This document shows, in pieces, positions 7,106-15,735 of a stretch of DNA of 61,651 nt (position 1 is its first letter; every line of letters starts with the position of its first letter). The stretch comes from Bacteroidales bacterium (GTDB taxonomy: Bacteria; Bacteroidota; Bacteroidia; Bacteroidales; Bacteroidaceae). The position numbers and the translations under genes were made by a program. The notes below the pieces were generated by a model. It had not been told where the DNA came from and did not search any database. It saw nothing but the letters and a program-made list of their open reading frames with translations. The stretch spans positions 1 through 61,651 of the forward strand of contig JAUMXY010000011.1 in assembly GCA_030528885.1 (NCBI GenBank), read 5' to 3'.

Positions 7106-9061
7106 TTAATAGGAGTGGATGTCGCGGCAGAAGAAGTAGAACCAATAGAAGGTGTCACCATAGGAGCTTTTCATGGCTTCGCCTACATCTTTGGTATTCA
7201 TGCCTGTCGCTAACAATGATTGGGATAACTGCTGGAATCCATTATAGCGTTCTGCCACGATTTTGTCGAACGGCATTTGCTTGATGTTTACGTTGTTGGG
7301 CTCGAGGTGTCCATATAGATAAGCTGCTTCCTGATAGTGTATAGGCATGCTCTGATTTTGATGCAGTTGTGCATACAAGAAGAAGCGTGGCCAGAACAAT
7401 TGGATGTTCTTTTGCACGAGGGCATAATTGAGAGTCAGCTCTTGCAGCAGCTTGCAGTCTTTGTTCATGGTGTTGCTGAAGTAGTTCAGCAGATACATCT
7501 CGCACAAGCCGTTGTCGCCATCTAACACACTTCCCATACTGCTCCACAGTTCGTTGACTGTGTCGAATTCCTTGTATTCGGAGATGAGCTGTGGGTTTTC
7601 GGTGAGCGGTATCAGGCGTTCGGCCCAATCTTTATGATAGATGCTTGTCGTCAGGATATCAAGGTATTTGCGAGCGGCGTCCATTTCCTTGTTGATGATG
7701 GCGCAACGGGCAAGCATTTTGATGTTGTCGAAATTGTATCCGAATTCTACGCTGTTCTCGATACACCATCTTGAGGCGAAGTTGGTCTTGCCATGATAAT
7801 AGTAAATGAGAGGTGCGGCTGTTTGTACCATGTGTACTTGCAGTGTGTCGAACCCATTGGTTGGAGGTTCTCCCATGTTGTTGTACTTGAACATCTTTGT
7901 GCCCATCTCTCCTTTGTTGAGCAAGGCTACGTTTTTCAAAAGAACCATCTGGCGTGAAGCATCGCCTGGAAGTCCGGACATCTCGTCTAGGACTTTGTCC
8001 CAGTTCTGTTCTTCTGCAGCGCGATTCATTCGCATTTCTGCATGATAATTGTAGTTGTTGAAGTTGCTGGCGTCAATCCAGATGTATGCGGAAACCATTG
8101 TGACGATGGTCACGAGATACACCATCCATGCTTGTTTGCCTGTGTACTCCTTGCGTTTGGGCAGAAATGAGAAGAGGAGAGGTGTGATAGCCAAAAGCAT
8201 GAATGGGATTTCTGGTATGTAGCTGATGAGCTTATCATTGATAAAGTAGGGGAATCCGCAAGTCCATAAGTCAATGAATCGCAATTCTGGATAGAAAAAG
8301 TAGCACAGCACTGGCACTGCTATTACGAAGACGAGGGGTAGAAGCGGTATGAGATACCGATCTGCAATTGTCGTTTCTTTTGAAAAGCGGACAAGTGATG
8401 ATACAGATATGTAGATGAGGGCTAAGAGCGTGTACCATCCAAAGAAAGGGTAGGAAAAGCCAATGAAGAATGTGGCGATGATGAGGTCGGTACGCTTTTT
8501 GAAAAGATGGTACACTGTTACCAGCAGCATAGCTATGAGATATCCTGTTGTTCCGTAGAACCAGTATCCTGTTTGCTTGATGTAATAAATCCAGTAACCG
8601 GTGTCAATAGTGCTGACAAGCAAGCATATAACAGGTATAGCCAATACGGCCATCCATACGTTTCTCACCTTGAATGCGAGTTTGCTGAGCCACATGCTTG
8701 CTATCCACATGGCAATCATGATGGAAGCGCCTAGGGCTGGATGGTAGAAGAATTGGGTTAGGAAGGATGCTGCCCAACTGATTATGCCACCTGGTCTCTT
8801 GATGCATTCGTCAAGGAACGTGGAGTTGGTGGTGAAGAAACTTCTGCCTTGTGCAGTAAACAGCATGTCGCTGTTCTGTCCCACCAAGAAGAAATAGCCC
8901 AATCCGATGATGGCAAGGGTTATGCCGAAAGCTATCAACCAAGACTCTTTTGATTTAATGGCTATCGTTTTCTTTTCTTTTTGTTCCTTTTGCGAGGTTG
9001 GGTTTGCAAAGGAAGGCTTTATGTCTTTTTGAATATTTTTTTTGTTGTACTTTTTGTCCAT
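7106..9061 (-). CDS. Membrane protein, probable DUF6057 family (651 aa)
   Basis: First gene of the minus-strand operon. A basic, Lys-rich cytosolic N-terminus (residues 1-42) precedes about ten hydrophobic segments between residues 43 and 330. A soluble helical repeat region (about 340-651) ends in YGDTFYWFYFFCRDIHSY. It is longer than its paralog at 4035-5579 because it retains the full membrane half. Both contain the HPALG/HPWLG and FLTQFFYHP-like membrane motif and the same C-terminal signature. No catalytic residues are recognised. Its conserved partnership with the CXXCH propeller lipoprotein suggests a common envelope task; transport, respiration and polymer handling are all possible. 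Confidence 0.8.
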   Translation of the reverse strand: MDKKYNKKNIQKDIKPSFANPTSQKEQKEKKTIAIKSKESWLIAFGITLAIIGLGYFFLVGQNSDMLFTAQGRSFFTTNSTFLDECIKRPGGIISWAASFLTQFFYHPALGASIMIAMWIASMWLSKLAFKVRNVWMAVLAIPVICLLVSTIDTGYWIYYIKQTGYWFYGTTGYLIAMLLVTVYHLFKKRTDLIIATFFIGFSYPFFGWYTLLALIYISVSSLVRFSKETTIADRYLIPLLPLVFVIAVPVLCYFFYPELRFIDLWTCGFPYFINDKLISYIPEIPFMLLAITPLLFSFLPKRKEYTGKQAWMVYLVTIVTMVSAYIWIDASNFNNYNYHAEMRMNRAAEEQNWDKVLDEMSGLPGDASRQMVLLKNVALLNKGEMGTKMFKYNNMGEPPTNGFDTLQVHMVQTAAPLIYYYHGKTNFASRWCIENSVEFGYNFDNIKMLARCAIINKEMDAARKYLDILTTSIYHKDWAERLIPLTENPQLISEYKEFDTVNELWSSMGSVLDGDNGLCEMYLLNYFSNTMNKDCKLLQELTLNYALVQKNIQLFWPRFFLYAQLHQNQSMPIHYQEAAYLYGHLEPNNVNIKQMPFDKIVAERYNGFQQLSQSLLATGMNTKDVGEAMKSSYGDTFYWFYFFCRDIHSY

Positions 9062-9089
9062 CGTTTCGAGTGTGTATTCATTTGGGTTA

Positions 9090-9097
9090 CAAAGTTA
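9090..9097 (-). promoter_or_regulatory. Possible -7 promoter element for the 9061-1867 operon
   Basis: On the minus strand TAACTTTG matches the Bacteroidota -7 consensus TAnnTTTG, 29 bases before the start codon at 9061. No TTTG is found at the expected -33 spacing, so this is a partial match. Confidence 0.45.
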
Positions 9098-9193
9098 CAA
9101 AAAAATATTAAATAATGCTTTTTTCTTTATAAAGATTTCCTTGCGCAATCATGGGAGGTGGCTAAATGCTATTGGTATTGGATGCATTAGTAC

Positions 9194-9224
9194 AAAAAAA
9201 GAGCCCTGAATTAATTCAGGACTC
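9194..9224 (-). terminator. Terminator after the GH97 gene
   Basis: GAGCCCTGAATT and AATTCAGGACTC (9201-9224) pair with one mismatch. Read on the minus strand the hairpin is followed by seven U (the A run at 9194-9200). It lies 14 bases past the GH97 stop codon. Confidence 0.8.
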
Positions 9225-9237
9225 TGGTCATTAGCTA

Positions 9238-11298
9238 TCATTTCTTGATGAGCTTTGCTGCAAAACCGCCTCCGCTGGCCATCTTTACTTTCACTTTCTC
9301 GTGGATGGTGTAAGGGATTGTGAATGTTTGGGTGATGGAATAGTAGTCGCTTGCGTTTTTCTCTGCGTTAATTCCGTCGAAATAGGCCGTAAGTTCGTAG
9401 GTTCCTTTGGGGAGGAAACTTGCATCGATTTCCACTTCGCGTGCATTCCAGTTTGTTTCTCCTGCCACATACCAGTTTTCTCCATGGCGGCGTGCGGTGA
9501 TGATGTATTCTCCCATTTTGCCATCGAGGACTTTCATTTCGTCATATACAGTGGGGAGAGATGCTATGAAGCTAGTGCACTCAGGCTCTTTTTCGTATGT
9601 GGTTGGATTGTCTGCCAGCATAGTGAGCGGACTTTCGTGGATGATGTAGTGTGCCAGTTGGTGGCAGCGTGTGCCCATGGTCATTGGATTGTTGTTAATA
9701 GGTTGATAGTCCGCTTTGGTTGCGTTGCGGAATCCGCCTGGCGTGAAATCTACATATCCAGCCATGCCTCGGATGAAGGGGAATGTGACATCATAGAGCG
9801 GCATGTCTTTTTCTGGCTCATCTACGACGGCTCCGTTCTTGCGTACTTTGGCGCGCTGGGTCCATTTAACTTCCTCCATGCCGAAAACGGCTTCAAAGTT
9901 GATGACGTTGGGATAGGTGCGGTTGATGCCTTGTGGCGAGAAGATGCCGTGGTAGTCGAGGATGAGCTGGCTTTGTGCGCATCGTTCGGCAATACGGTAA
10001 ATCATTTCTACTCCCTCTTGGTCATAGCGGTCGAGGAAGTCAACCTTGAAGCCTTTTATGCCCATTGATGCATATTTCTCACAAGCTTCATTCAATTGAT
10101 TGTCAAGCACGTTGAATACGGTCCACAAAATGATGCCCACGTTCTTCTGCTTGCCGTATTCGACAAGGGCAGGCAGATTCAGGTCGGGGATGACTGTCAG
10201 CATATCCCCGCTTTTGGGGTCATACCATCCTTCGTCGAGAATGATGTATTCTAAATTGTTCTTTGCGGCAAAATCAATGTAGTACTTGTATGTTTCTTGG
10301 TTAATGCCTGCTTTGAAGTTCACGCCGCTCAATCCCCAGTCGTTCCACCAGTCCCAGGCCACTTTGCCTGGCTTTATCCATGATGTGTCTCCTTTGATTC
10401 GTGAAGGTGCTGCCAGTTCGTATGCCAATGTGTTCATTGGCATTTCTTTGTCTTCATGCGTGATGGCGAGAATGCGCCATGGGAATGTGCGGTTGCCTTG
10501 TCCCTTGGCGATGAACTCTTCGGTGTAAATCACATATTTCTGCTTGCGCCATGCGTAAAAATCGAATGTCTTAGGGTATTTGGCAAAATCAGCTCGAAGC
10601 CCGCTTGTTTTTCCCTCTTTTGTTTGTTCTCCTGGCAGGAGGAACATCCCCGGGTAATTCTCTACATCTGTTTCAAGAATCGTTACCTTTGCTTTTCCGC
10701 AGTCAATCGTTGCAGGGAGGAAGGCTTCTATATCCTTCGTGCTTGAAAGCGGCGCTACGTCATAAGTTGCTTGAAACGCCATCGCCTTAGGTTTGTTGGG
10801 GTTTGTAGAGTAAGGGATGTATGCTGTCCTGTCTTCGCTGAAATTAAATTCTGCCACTTCGTTCAATATCTTCCATTCCTTTTTGGTGGATGTGGTGAAG
10901 AATCTGTAAGCCACACCATTGTTATAGGCGCGGAATTCAACGTTGATGCCATTTTTGTTTTTTACAATCACTTGGTTGTATTCGCTGTCAAACGTTGTCA
11001 GCTTGTAGTTGGGTGCATCGAAATGCTCCTTTACAAGTTTGGGTGAAGATACGGAATACTTGTTTTTTCCAATGCCTTCTACATTGAGTGCTATCTCGTT
11101 GTTGGCGGCATAGATGTTTCCATCGGGCAGCGTTCCCTCAAAAACTGTATAGCTGAGTTGCTCATTCTTGGTGTCAATGGCAACTTTCAGTACTCCATTC
11201 GGAGATGTTAGTGTGGGCTTGGGCATTTCGCTATTGCCTTGTGCCTGCATTGCCAATGCTATCGTCATTGACATTATGGTTGAAAAAACATGTCTCAT
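9238..11298 (-). CDS. Glycoside hydrolase family 97 (SusB-like)
   Basis: 686 aa, signal peptide residues 1-19. The N-terminal beta-sandwich (about 25-290) starts with LTSPNGVLKVAIDT, typical of the GH97 N-domain. The TIM barrel (about 300-590) carries AWDWWNDWG, ILDEGWYDP, GFKVDFLDRYDQE and NFEAVFGMEE. A C-terminal beta domain follows (about 590-686). Family knowledge: GH97 enzymes are calcium-dependent exo-alpha-glucosidases or alpha-galactosidases of the periplasm. The GVKVDFFD-like block (here GFKVDFLDRY) has an Asp where retaining alpha-galactosidase members place the nucleophile, so specificity is open. It starts 1 base after the stop of the metalloprotease-like gene, so the two are one operon. 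Confidence 0.9.
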   Translation of the reverse strand: MRHVFSTIMSMTIALAMQAQGNSEMPKPTLTSPNGVLKVAIDTKNEQLSYTVFEGTLPDGNIYAANNEIALNVEGIGKNKYSVSSPKLVKEHFDAPNYKLTTFDSEYNQVIVKNKNGINVEFRAYNNGVAYRFFTTSTKKEWKILNEVAEFNFSEDRTAYIPYSTNPNKPKAMAFQATYDVAPLSSTKDIEAFLPATIDCGKAKVTILETDVENYPGMFLLPGEQTKEGKTSGLRADFAKYPKTFDFYAWRKQKYVIYTEEFIAKGQGNRTFPWRILAITHEDKEMPMNTLAYELAAPSRIKGDTSWIKPGKVAWDWWNDWGLSGVNFKAGINQETYKYYIDFAAKNNLEYIILDEGWYDPKSGDMLTVIPDLNLPALVEYGKQKNVGIILWTVFNVLDNQLNEACEKYASMGIKGFKVDFLDRYDQEGVEMIYRIAERCAQSQLILDYHGIFSPQGINRTYPNVINFEAVFGMEEVKWTQRAKVRKNGAVVDEPEKDMPLYDVTFPFIRGMAGYVDFTPGGFRNATKADYQPINNNPMTMGTRCHQLAHYIIHESPLTMLADNPTTYEKEPECTSFIASLPTVYDEMKVLDGKMGEYIITARRHGENWYVAGETNWNAREVEIDASFLPKGTYELTAYFDGINAEKNASDYYSITQTFTIPYTIHEKVKVKMASGGGFAAKLIKK

Positions 11299-11299
11299 C

Positions 11300-12592
11300 T
11301 TATTTTATATTATATGTATATACATGTGGTTCTTCTGCTTTTCCTTGACGGCGATAAGGATTGAAATTAGCTGGTTTGTATTCGCCGAGCGGGTATCCTG
11401 TCACTACCAGATACACATCCTTTGTATCAGCAGGAAGGTCAAGCTTCACTGTGCCTTTTTGTTTGGTCAGAATCTCGCTGTATGTAGCCTCTGCGTTGCC
11501 ATTTACTGCTACAAGTCGATAAGCGTATCCATCTTCTTTGTTTGTGCCTGTGAACTTTACCTTTGCTGTTTTCTTTCCCTTAGTGTCTAGTTTGATGACG
11601 TTTGCTCCATACATTTGCAGCGGCTTGTCATTCAAGAACTCACCTGCATACTTCTTGTTCATTTCATGCTTGCCAGGGAAATCGAAGGTCAGCAATCGGG
11701 AGTAGCAGTCAACCGCTTCTTTGGCAAAGTCTTCAGTGCTGAGATTGAACATCTTCATGTAGGTGGATGCTGGGTCTTCGCCACGCTTTCCTGCACGGAA
11801 CAGGTCGCCAATAATGGTGAGTCCATGCTTCATGCTCCAGTACTCAAGCATGTACGGAGAACGGTAGATGTTCTCGCCTGCGAGGAAACGCAGGTTTGCG
11901 TCCTTGATGAAAGCCTGCCAGTGGTAGTTCTCGTCTGTAGGCCATTCTGGATTTACGTTGAAGAGCATCCATTGGCTGGTCATTTCAAAAATTCCGCCAC
12001 CTCCCCAGCTTTCTCCTTGCTTGTCACATGAAATCATGGATTGGAACGAGTGTCCCAGCTCGTGGGCAATGCAGTTGAGCTTCTTGTCCTGTACACGATT
12101 GGGGGCAATCCACAGCGCTCCGATAGTTCCGTCATAATCACCTCCGTATGCTGTACCTTCCAGCGAGTAATTGAGCATGACCATCATGCGATAGCGGTCG
12201 GCGTTAGAGCCAGGCTTGATGAATTGCAGGTCGTTTTTGAAGTAATCGTAAAATGACTGTATGCGAGTGAGCAAGTTTTGCAGGTCAACCTTCATGTTGT
12301 TCCCCTCAAGGTCGGGGGCTTTGCTTAGGTCTGGCCCGAAAGGCTTTTCCCAGAATACGATGATGTCATCCGTGTAGGCACATCTTGCAAAGCTCCATTT
12401 TGAGTCTGCGCTTGTGAAGTCATTTTCTTTCAAGTCTCTTGGGATATACACCTCTTTGCCTGCCGGAGCCTTGTAGATTTTCTTTTCAGTGTTTTCTGCT
12501 GAAGCATCAGCAGTTTGTGCAGCAACCTTCACTGCATACACATTACCAGCCATAAAAATGGCGGCAAGAGCAATACATAAGTTTCTTTTCAT
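11300..12592 (-). CDS. Secreted HEXXH metallopeptidase-like protein (430 aa)
   Basis: Signal peptide at residues 1-20. The zinc motif H-E-L-G-H lies near residue 176 (context CIAHELGHSFQ), followed about 25 residues later by GGGIFEMTSQWM, whose Glu is a plausible third ligand as in gluzincins. The C-terminal part (about 330-430) looks like a beta domain with KVKFTG and DVYLVVTGYP. I believe it belongs with the DUF6055-type proteins, but that name is not verified. It is the first gene of an operon with the GH97 glycosidase, under a well-formed promoter at 12633-12663. Context suggests work on glycoprotein or mucin-like material, which is inference. Confidence 0.75.
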   Translation of the reverse strand: MKRNLCIALAAIFMAGNVYAVKVAAQTADASAENTEKKIYKAPAGKEVYIPRDLKENDFTSADSKWSFARCAYTDDIIVFWEKPFGPDLSKAPDLEGNNMKVDLQNLLTRIQSFYDYFKNDLQFIKPGSNADRYRMMVMLNYSLEGTAYGGDYDGTIGALWIAPNRVQDKKLNCIAHELGHSFQSMISCDKQGESWGGGGIFEMTSQWMLFNVNPEWPTDENYHWQAFIKDANLRFLAGENIYRSPYMLEYWSMKHGLTIIGDLFRAGKRGEDPASTYMKMFNLSTEDFAKEAVDCYSRLLTFDFPGKHEMNKKYAGEFLNDKPLQMYGANVIKLDTKGKKTAKVKFTGTNKEDGYAYRLVAVNGNAEATYSEILTKQKGTVKLDLPADTKDVYLVVTGYPLGEYKPANFNPYRRQGKAEEPHVYTYNIK

Positions 12593-12632
12593 GTTTTTAA
12601 TTTTTAATAGCTAATCGTTAATTTTAATGCTA

Positions 12633-12663
12633 CAAAGATACGTCTTTTCTCCTTCCTCGCAAA
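12633..12663 (-). promoter_or_regulatory. Bacteroidota-type promoter for the 12592-9238 operon
   Basis: On the minus strand: TTTG (12660-12663), exactly 19 bases, TATCTTTG (12633-12640). This fits the -33 TTTG / -7 TAnnTTTG consensus. It lies 41 bases before the start codon. Confidence 0.75.
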
Positions 12664-12724
12664 AAAAAACAGACCTTTCAGAAAGTTTTTTTTTATTTTA
12701 TGGCCTCTTCTTATTTTTTATTAG

Positions 12725-12732
12725 TACTTTTG
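12725..12732 (+). promoter_or_regulatory. -7 element upstream of the Fe-S scaffold gene
   Basis: TACTTTTG matches TAnnTTTG 59 bases before the ATG at 12791. No clear TTTG is at the -33 spacing; a T-rich tract lies there instead. Confidence 0.5.
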
Positions 12733-12790
12733 CATAGAGTAAGAATGTAAAAACACATATTTTTATTAATTAATAAATTTATTTATAATT

Positions 12791-13492
12791 ATGGTTTATT
12801 CTAAAGAAGTACAGGAAATGTGCTGTGTAGCCAAAGGCCCTAACCATGGTCCAGCTCCAATTCCAGAAGAAGGAAAGTGGATTCAGGCTAAGGAAATCAA
12901 GGACATCTCTGGCATGACACACGGTATCGGTTGGTGTGCACCTCAGCAGGGTTGTTGCAAACTCTCTCTCAATGTAAAAGAGGGTATCATCGAAGAATGT
13001 CTTGTTGAGACTATCGGATGTTCAGGCATGACACACTCAGCAGCTATGGCATCTGAGATTCTTCCAGGAAAGACTATCCTTGAGGCGCTCAACACAGACC
13101 TTGTATGCGACGCTATCAACACTGCGATGCGCGAACTCTTCCTTCAGATTGTATACGGACGTACTCAGTCTGCATTCTCAGAAGGTGGCCTTGTAATCGG
13201 TGCTGGTCTTGAAGACCTTGGTAAGGGACTTGTTTCTCAGTGTGGTACGCTCTATGGAACAAAGCTCAAAGGAACACGCTACCTCCAGCTTACAGAAGGT
13301 TACATCACACAGATGTTCCTTGATGAAGACAATGAGGTGTGCGGTTACGAATATGTACACATGGGCAAGTTCATGGAGGCAGTGAAGAAAGGCATGGACG
13401 CAAATGAGGCTCTCAAGAGCGTTACAGGCACCTACGGCCGTACAAAGCCAGAGCAGGGAGTTGTTAAGTCAATTGATCCACGTAAAGAATAA
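12791..13492 (+). CDS. NifU/IscU-like iron-sulfur cluster scaffold protein
   Basis: 233 aa, cytosolic. An IscU-like domain spans residues about 40-150 with cysteines at conserved-looking places (GWCAPQQGCC, ETIGCSGMTHSA, LVCDAIN), followed by SQCGTLYG further on. Family knowledge: such proteins assemble Fe-S clusters and pass them on; this subgroup is normally found next to a GGGtGRT gene, as here. The cysteine spacing differs from classical IscU, and no IscS or IscA gene is nearby, so a dedicated partner role is likely. The downstream gene begins 18 bases later behind an AGGAGG ribosome site. Codon choice is strongly biased, suggesting high expression. Confidence 0.8.
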   Translation: MVYSKEVQEMCCVAKGPNHGPAPIPEEGKWIQAKEIKDISGMTHGIGWCAPQQGCCKLSLNVKEGIIEECLVETIGCSGMTHSAAMASEILPGKTILEALNTDLVCDAINTAMRELFLQIVYGRTQSAFSEGGLVIGAGLEDLGKGLVSQCGTLYGTKLKGTRYLQLTEGYITQMFLDEDNEVCGYEYVHMGKFMEAVKKGMDANEALKSVTGTYGRTKPEQGVVKSIDPRKE

Positions 13493-13493
13493 T

Positions 13494-13504
13494 ATAGGAG
13501 GAAA
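13494..13504 (+). promoter_or_regulatory. Strong Shine-Dalgarno before the GGGtGRT gene
   Basis: AGGAGGAAAT lies 7-14 bases before the ATG at 13511. Most start codons in this window lack any such site, so this one stands out and fixes the start; it may also point to gene pair transfer from an SD-using lineage. Confidence 0.6.
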
Positions 13505-13510
13505 TAGAAT

Positions 13511-14521
13511 ATGATTAGAGAAGTAAAATTCGAGTCACAAGATCGTCGTATCAAGCAGATTCTTGCTGCATTGAACGAGAACGGCATTTCCTCTATTGAA
13601 GAGGCAAACGAAATCTGCGAGAAAGCAGGTCTCGACCCATACATGACATGTGAGGAAACACAGCGCATTTGCTTTGAAAACGCAAAGTGGGCATACGTTG
13701 TAGGTTCTGCTATCGCTATCAAGAAGGGCTGCAAGAATGCAGCAGACGCTGCTGAGGCTATCGGTATCGGTCTTCAGGCATTCTGCATTCCTGGTTCTGT
13801 AGCTGACGACCGTAAGGTTGGTATCGGTCACGGTAACCTTGCCGCTCGTCTTCTCCGTGAAGAGACAGAGTGTTTCGCATTCCTTGCAGGTCACGAGTCT
13901 TTCGCTGCTGCAGAGGGCGCCATTAAGATTGCAGAGATGGCAAACAAAGTACGCAAGAAGCCACTCCGTTGCATCCTCAACGGCCTTGGCAAAGACGCTG
14001 CGATGATTATCTCTCGTATCAATGGCTTCACATACGTTCAGACTCAGTTCGACTACTTCACTGGCGAACTCAAGGTTGTGAAAGAGAAGGCATACTCAGA
14101 TGGACCACGCGCAAAGGTTAACTGCTACGGTGCAGATGACGTTCGCGAAGGTGTAGCTATTCTTTGGAAGGAGAACGTAGATGTTTCCATCACAGGTAAC
14201 TCTACTAACCCAACTCGCTTCCAGCATCCAGTAGCTGGTACTTACAAGAAGGAGCGCGTGCTCGCAGGCAAGCCTTACTTCTCTGTTGCATCAGGTGGCG
14301 GTACAGGTCGTACACTTCACCCAGACAATATGGCAGCAGGTCCAGCATCTTACGGTATGACAGATACACTCGGCCGTATGCACTCTGACGCACAGTTTGC
14401 AGGTTCTTCTTCTGTTCCTGCTCACGTAGAGATGATGGGCTTCCTTGGTATCGGTAACAACCCAATGGTAGGCTGTACAGTTGCTTGTGCAGTTAATGTA
14501 GCGCTTGCACTCAACAAGTAA
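13511..14521 (+). CDS. GGGtGRT-motif protein
   Basis: 336 aa, cytosolic. The defining motif GGGTGRTLHPDNMAAGP lies near residues 263-280. Other conserved-looking blocks are NSTNPTRFQHP (about 236-246), FCIPGSVADDRKVGIGHG (about 97-114) and a Cys-containing C-terminus (MVGCTVACAVN). The family is named for its motif and lacks a known reaction; it co-occurs with the NifU-like partner upstream, so a role around a labile Fe-S cluster is inferred. The start is fixed by TAGGAGGAAATAG just upstream, a strong Shine-Dalgarno rarely seen in Bacteroidota. A strong terminator follows. Confidence 0.85.
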   Translation: MIREVKFESQDRRIKQILAALNENGISSIEEANEICEKAGLDPYMTCEETQRICFENAKWAYVVGSAIAIKKGCKNAADAAEAIGIGLQAFCIPGSVADDRKVGIGHGNLAARLLREETECFAFLAGHESFAAAEGAIKIAEMANKVRKKPLRCILNGLGKDAAMIISRINGFTYVQTQFDYFTGELKVVKEKAYSDGPRAKVNCYGADDVREGVAILWKENVDVSITGNSTNPTRFQHPVAGTYKKERVLAGKPYFSVASGGGTGRTLHPDNMAAGPASYGMTDTLGRMHSDAQFAGSSSVPAHVEMMGFLGIGNNPMVGCTVACAVNVALALNK

Positions 14522-14541
14522 ATCAAGACAATGAGTATATA

Positions 14542-14580
14542 AAACGGGGTTTGCATCAATGGTGCAAACCCTGTTTCTGT
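14542..14580 (+). terminator. Terminator of the NifU-like/GGGtGRT operon
   Basis: A 14-bp stem (14542-14555 with 14063-equivalent partner at 14563-14576, one G-U pair), 7-base loop, ending in CTGTTTCTG. It begins 21 bases after the stop codon. Confidence 0.8.
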
Positions 14581-14713
14581 TTGCTGATGCCGTCGTGAAG
14601 GATTTTTATCTGTATTCGTTCTCTTTTTTCTGAAGTATTGTATATAAAATATAAATGTATTGAAAATACAGATTAAAAAAAGTAAAAGTCCAAATGAAAT
14701 TGAATCGTTTTAA

Positions 14714-14721
14714 TATATTTG
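14714..14721 (+). promoter_or_regulatory. -7 element upstream of the lipocalin gene
   Basis: TATATTTG matches TAnnTTTG 26 bases before the ATG at 14747. No -33 TTTG at the right spacing, so a partial match. Confidence 0.45.
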
Positions 14722-14746
14722 TAGCGAATAATTCTAATTCAGTTTT

Positions 14747-15256
14747 ATGATGAGAGCAACATTATTCCTTACATCGCTATTCTGTTTGTTAACAGGATGC
14801 AGCAAATTAACCGTTGACAATTCGGTCGTAAAAGATTTTGATACTGATCTATTCCTTGGCGAATGGTACGAGATTGCACGTTTTGACCACTGGTTTGAAC
14901 GTGGCATGGAACAAACGCAGGCAACTTATACGTTGCAGAAGGATGGCACGATAAAAGTGCTGAATGCAGGCATGAAAAATGGAAAGCCAAAGCAGTCGGA
15001 AGGACTGGCAAAACTGACTGATACGCCTGCTTTGCTGCGTGTGTCTTTCTTTGGTCCGTTTTATTCGGATTATCGTGTCATGATGCTCGACAAGAACTAT
15101 CAGTACGCCCTTATTGGTGGTGGAAGTGATAATTATCTTTGGATACTCTCTCGTGCGTCGTCACTGTCAGGTGACGTTAAGACTGCAATTCTTGAGGAGG
15201 CAAAACGTAGAGGTTATGACATCAATAAACTGATTTGGGTGAAACATGATAATTAA
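14747..15256 (+). CDS. blc: Lipocalin family lipoprotein (Blc-like)
   Basis: 169 aa with lipobox LLTGC (lipidated Cys 18). The lipocalin signature GEWYEIARFDHWFERG lies at residues 38-53, followed by the beta strands TQATYTLQKDGTIKVLNAG and GPFYSDYRVMMLD, then YLWILSRA, which is the third conserved lipocalin region. Length matches bacterial Blc proteins (about 170-180 aa). Family knowledge: outer-membrane lipoproteins that bind fatty acids or lysophospholipids and are often stress-induced. A monocistronic unit with its own -7 element. The downstream 480 bases hold no gene. Confidence 0.9.
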   Translation: MMRATLFLTSLFCLLTGCSKLTVDNSVVKDFDTDLFLGEWYEIARFDHWFERGMEQTQATYTLQKDGTIKVLNAGMKNGKPKQSEGLAKLTDTPALLRVSFFGPFYSDYRVMMLDKNYQYALIGGGSDNYLWILSRASSLSGDVKTAILEEAKRRGYDINKLIWVKHDN

Positions 15257-15735
15257 TAATATGACGTGAGTTCGGCGAATTCAAAATAAAGTAAGCTGTG
15301 TATCCAATGTCCTTTGTACATTGATGCACGGCTTTTTCGGAAATAATCATTATTTCAGCCACACTTGTCAGACACTGGCACTTCAGCATGGAGGCACTGG
15401 GCATTTTCACCTTGTGCCCCTTTTCTTTTTGAGGAGGGCTTGGCAAGCGGCTGCAAACGCACACCGTGCAGACAAGGTTTCAGACACCGTGCGCATAATA
15501 ACACGAACACCCTGTGCCTATTATTTCCGACACGGGCAGCATGTCTGAGTATCAACGCATTGGAATTTTTGAGGGGAAAGGGCACAAAAAGCGTACCCGA
15601 GGGGGCGCCATGTCGTACTCGAGGGATACGATGCGGCGTACCCCTCGGGTACGGCACGTTATCTAAAACGTCAGTTCGATATAAAGAGTCGCTTTGCGAG
15701 GCACTACAAAAACATATCTTTGTTTATCTGCCTTA
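15257..15735. other. 479-base stretch without a gene
   Basis: No convincing ORF on either strand between the convergent lipocalin and rhodanese/MBL genes. It contains the direct repeat ACACCGTGC (15461-15469 and 15484-15492) and the triple GTAC palindrome array at 15592-15653, listed separately. The higher G+C compared with the neighbouring AT-rich spacers is notable. Confidence 0.6.
15592..15653. repeat. Triple GTAC palindrome array, locus A
   Basis: Three 17-base units at 15592, 15614 and 15637 (period 22 and 23). Unit 2 is CGTACTCGAGGGATACG; unit 3 read on the minus strand is CGTACCCGAGGGGTACG; unit 1 shares the first 13 bases and then diverges. Each unit is itself nearly palindromic with terminal CGTAC, and units 1 and 3 face each other. 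Spacers are 5 and 6 bases. Confidence 0.7.

Noticed and set aside
9301-10068. Long plus-strand frame (255 aa) opposite the GH97 gene
   Set aside because: Cys- and Val-rich antisense reading of a conserved enzyme gene; no motif.
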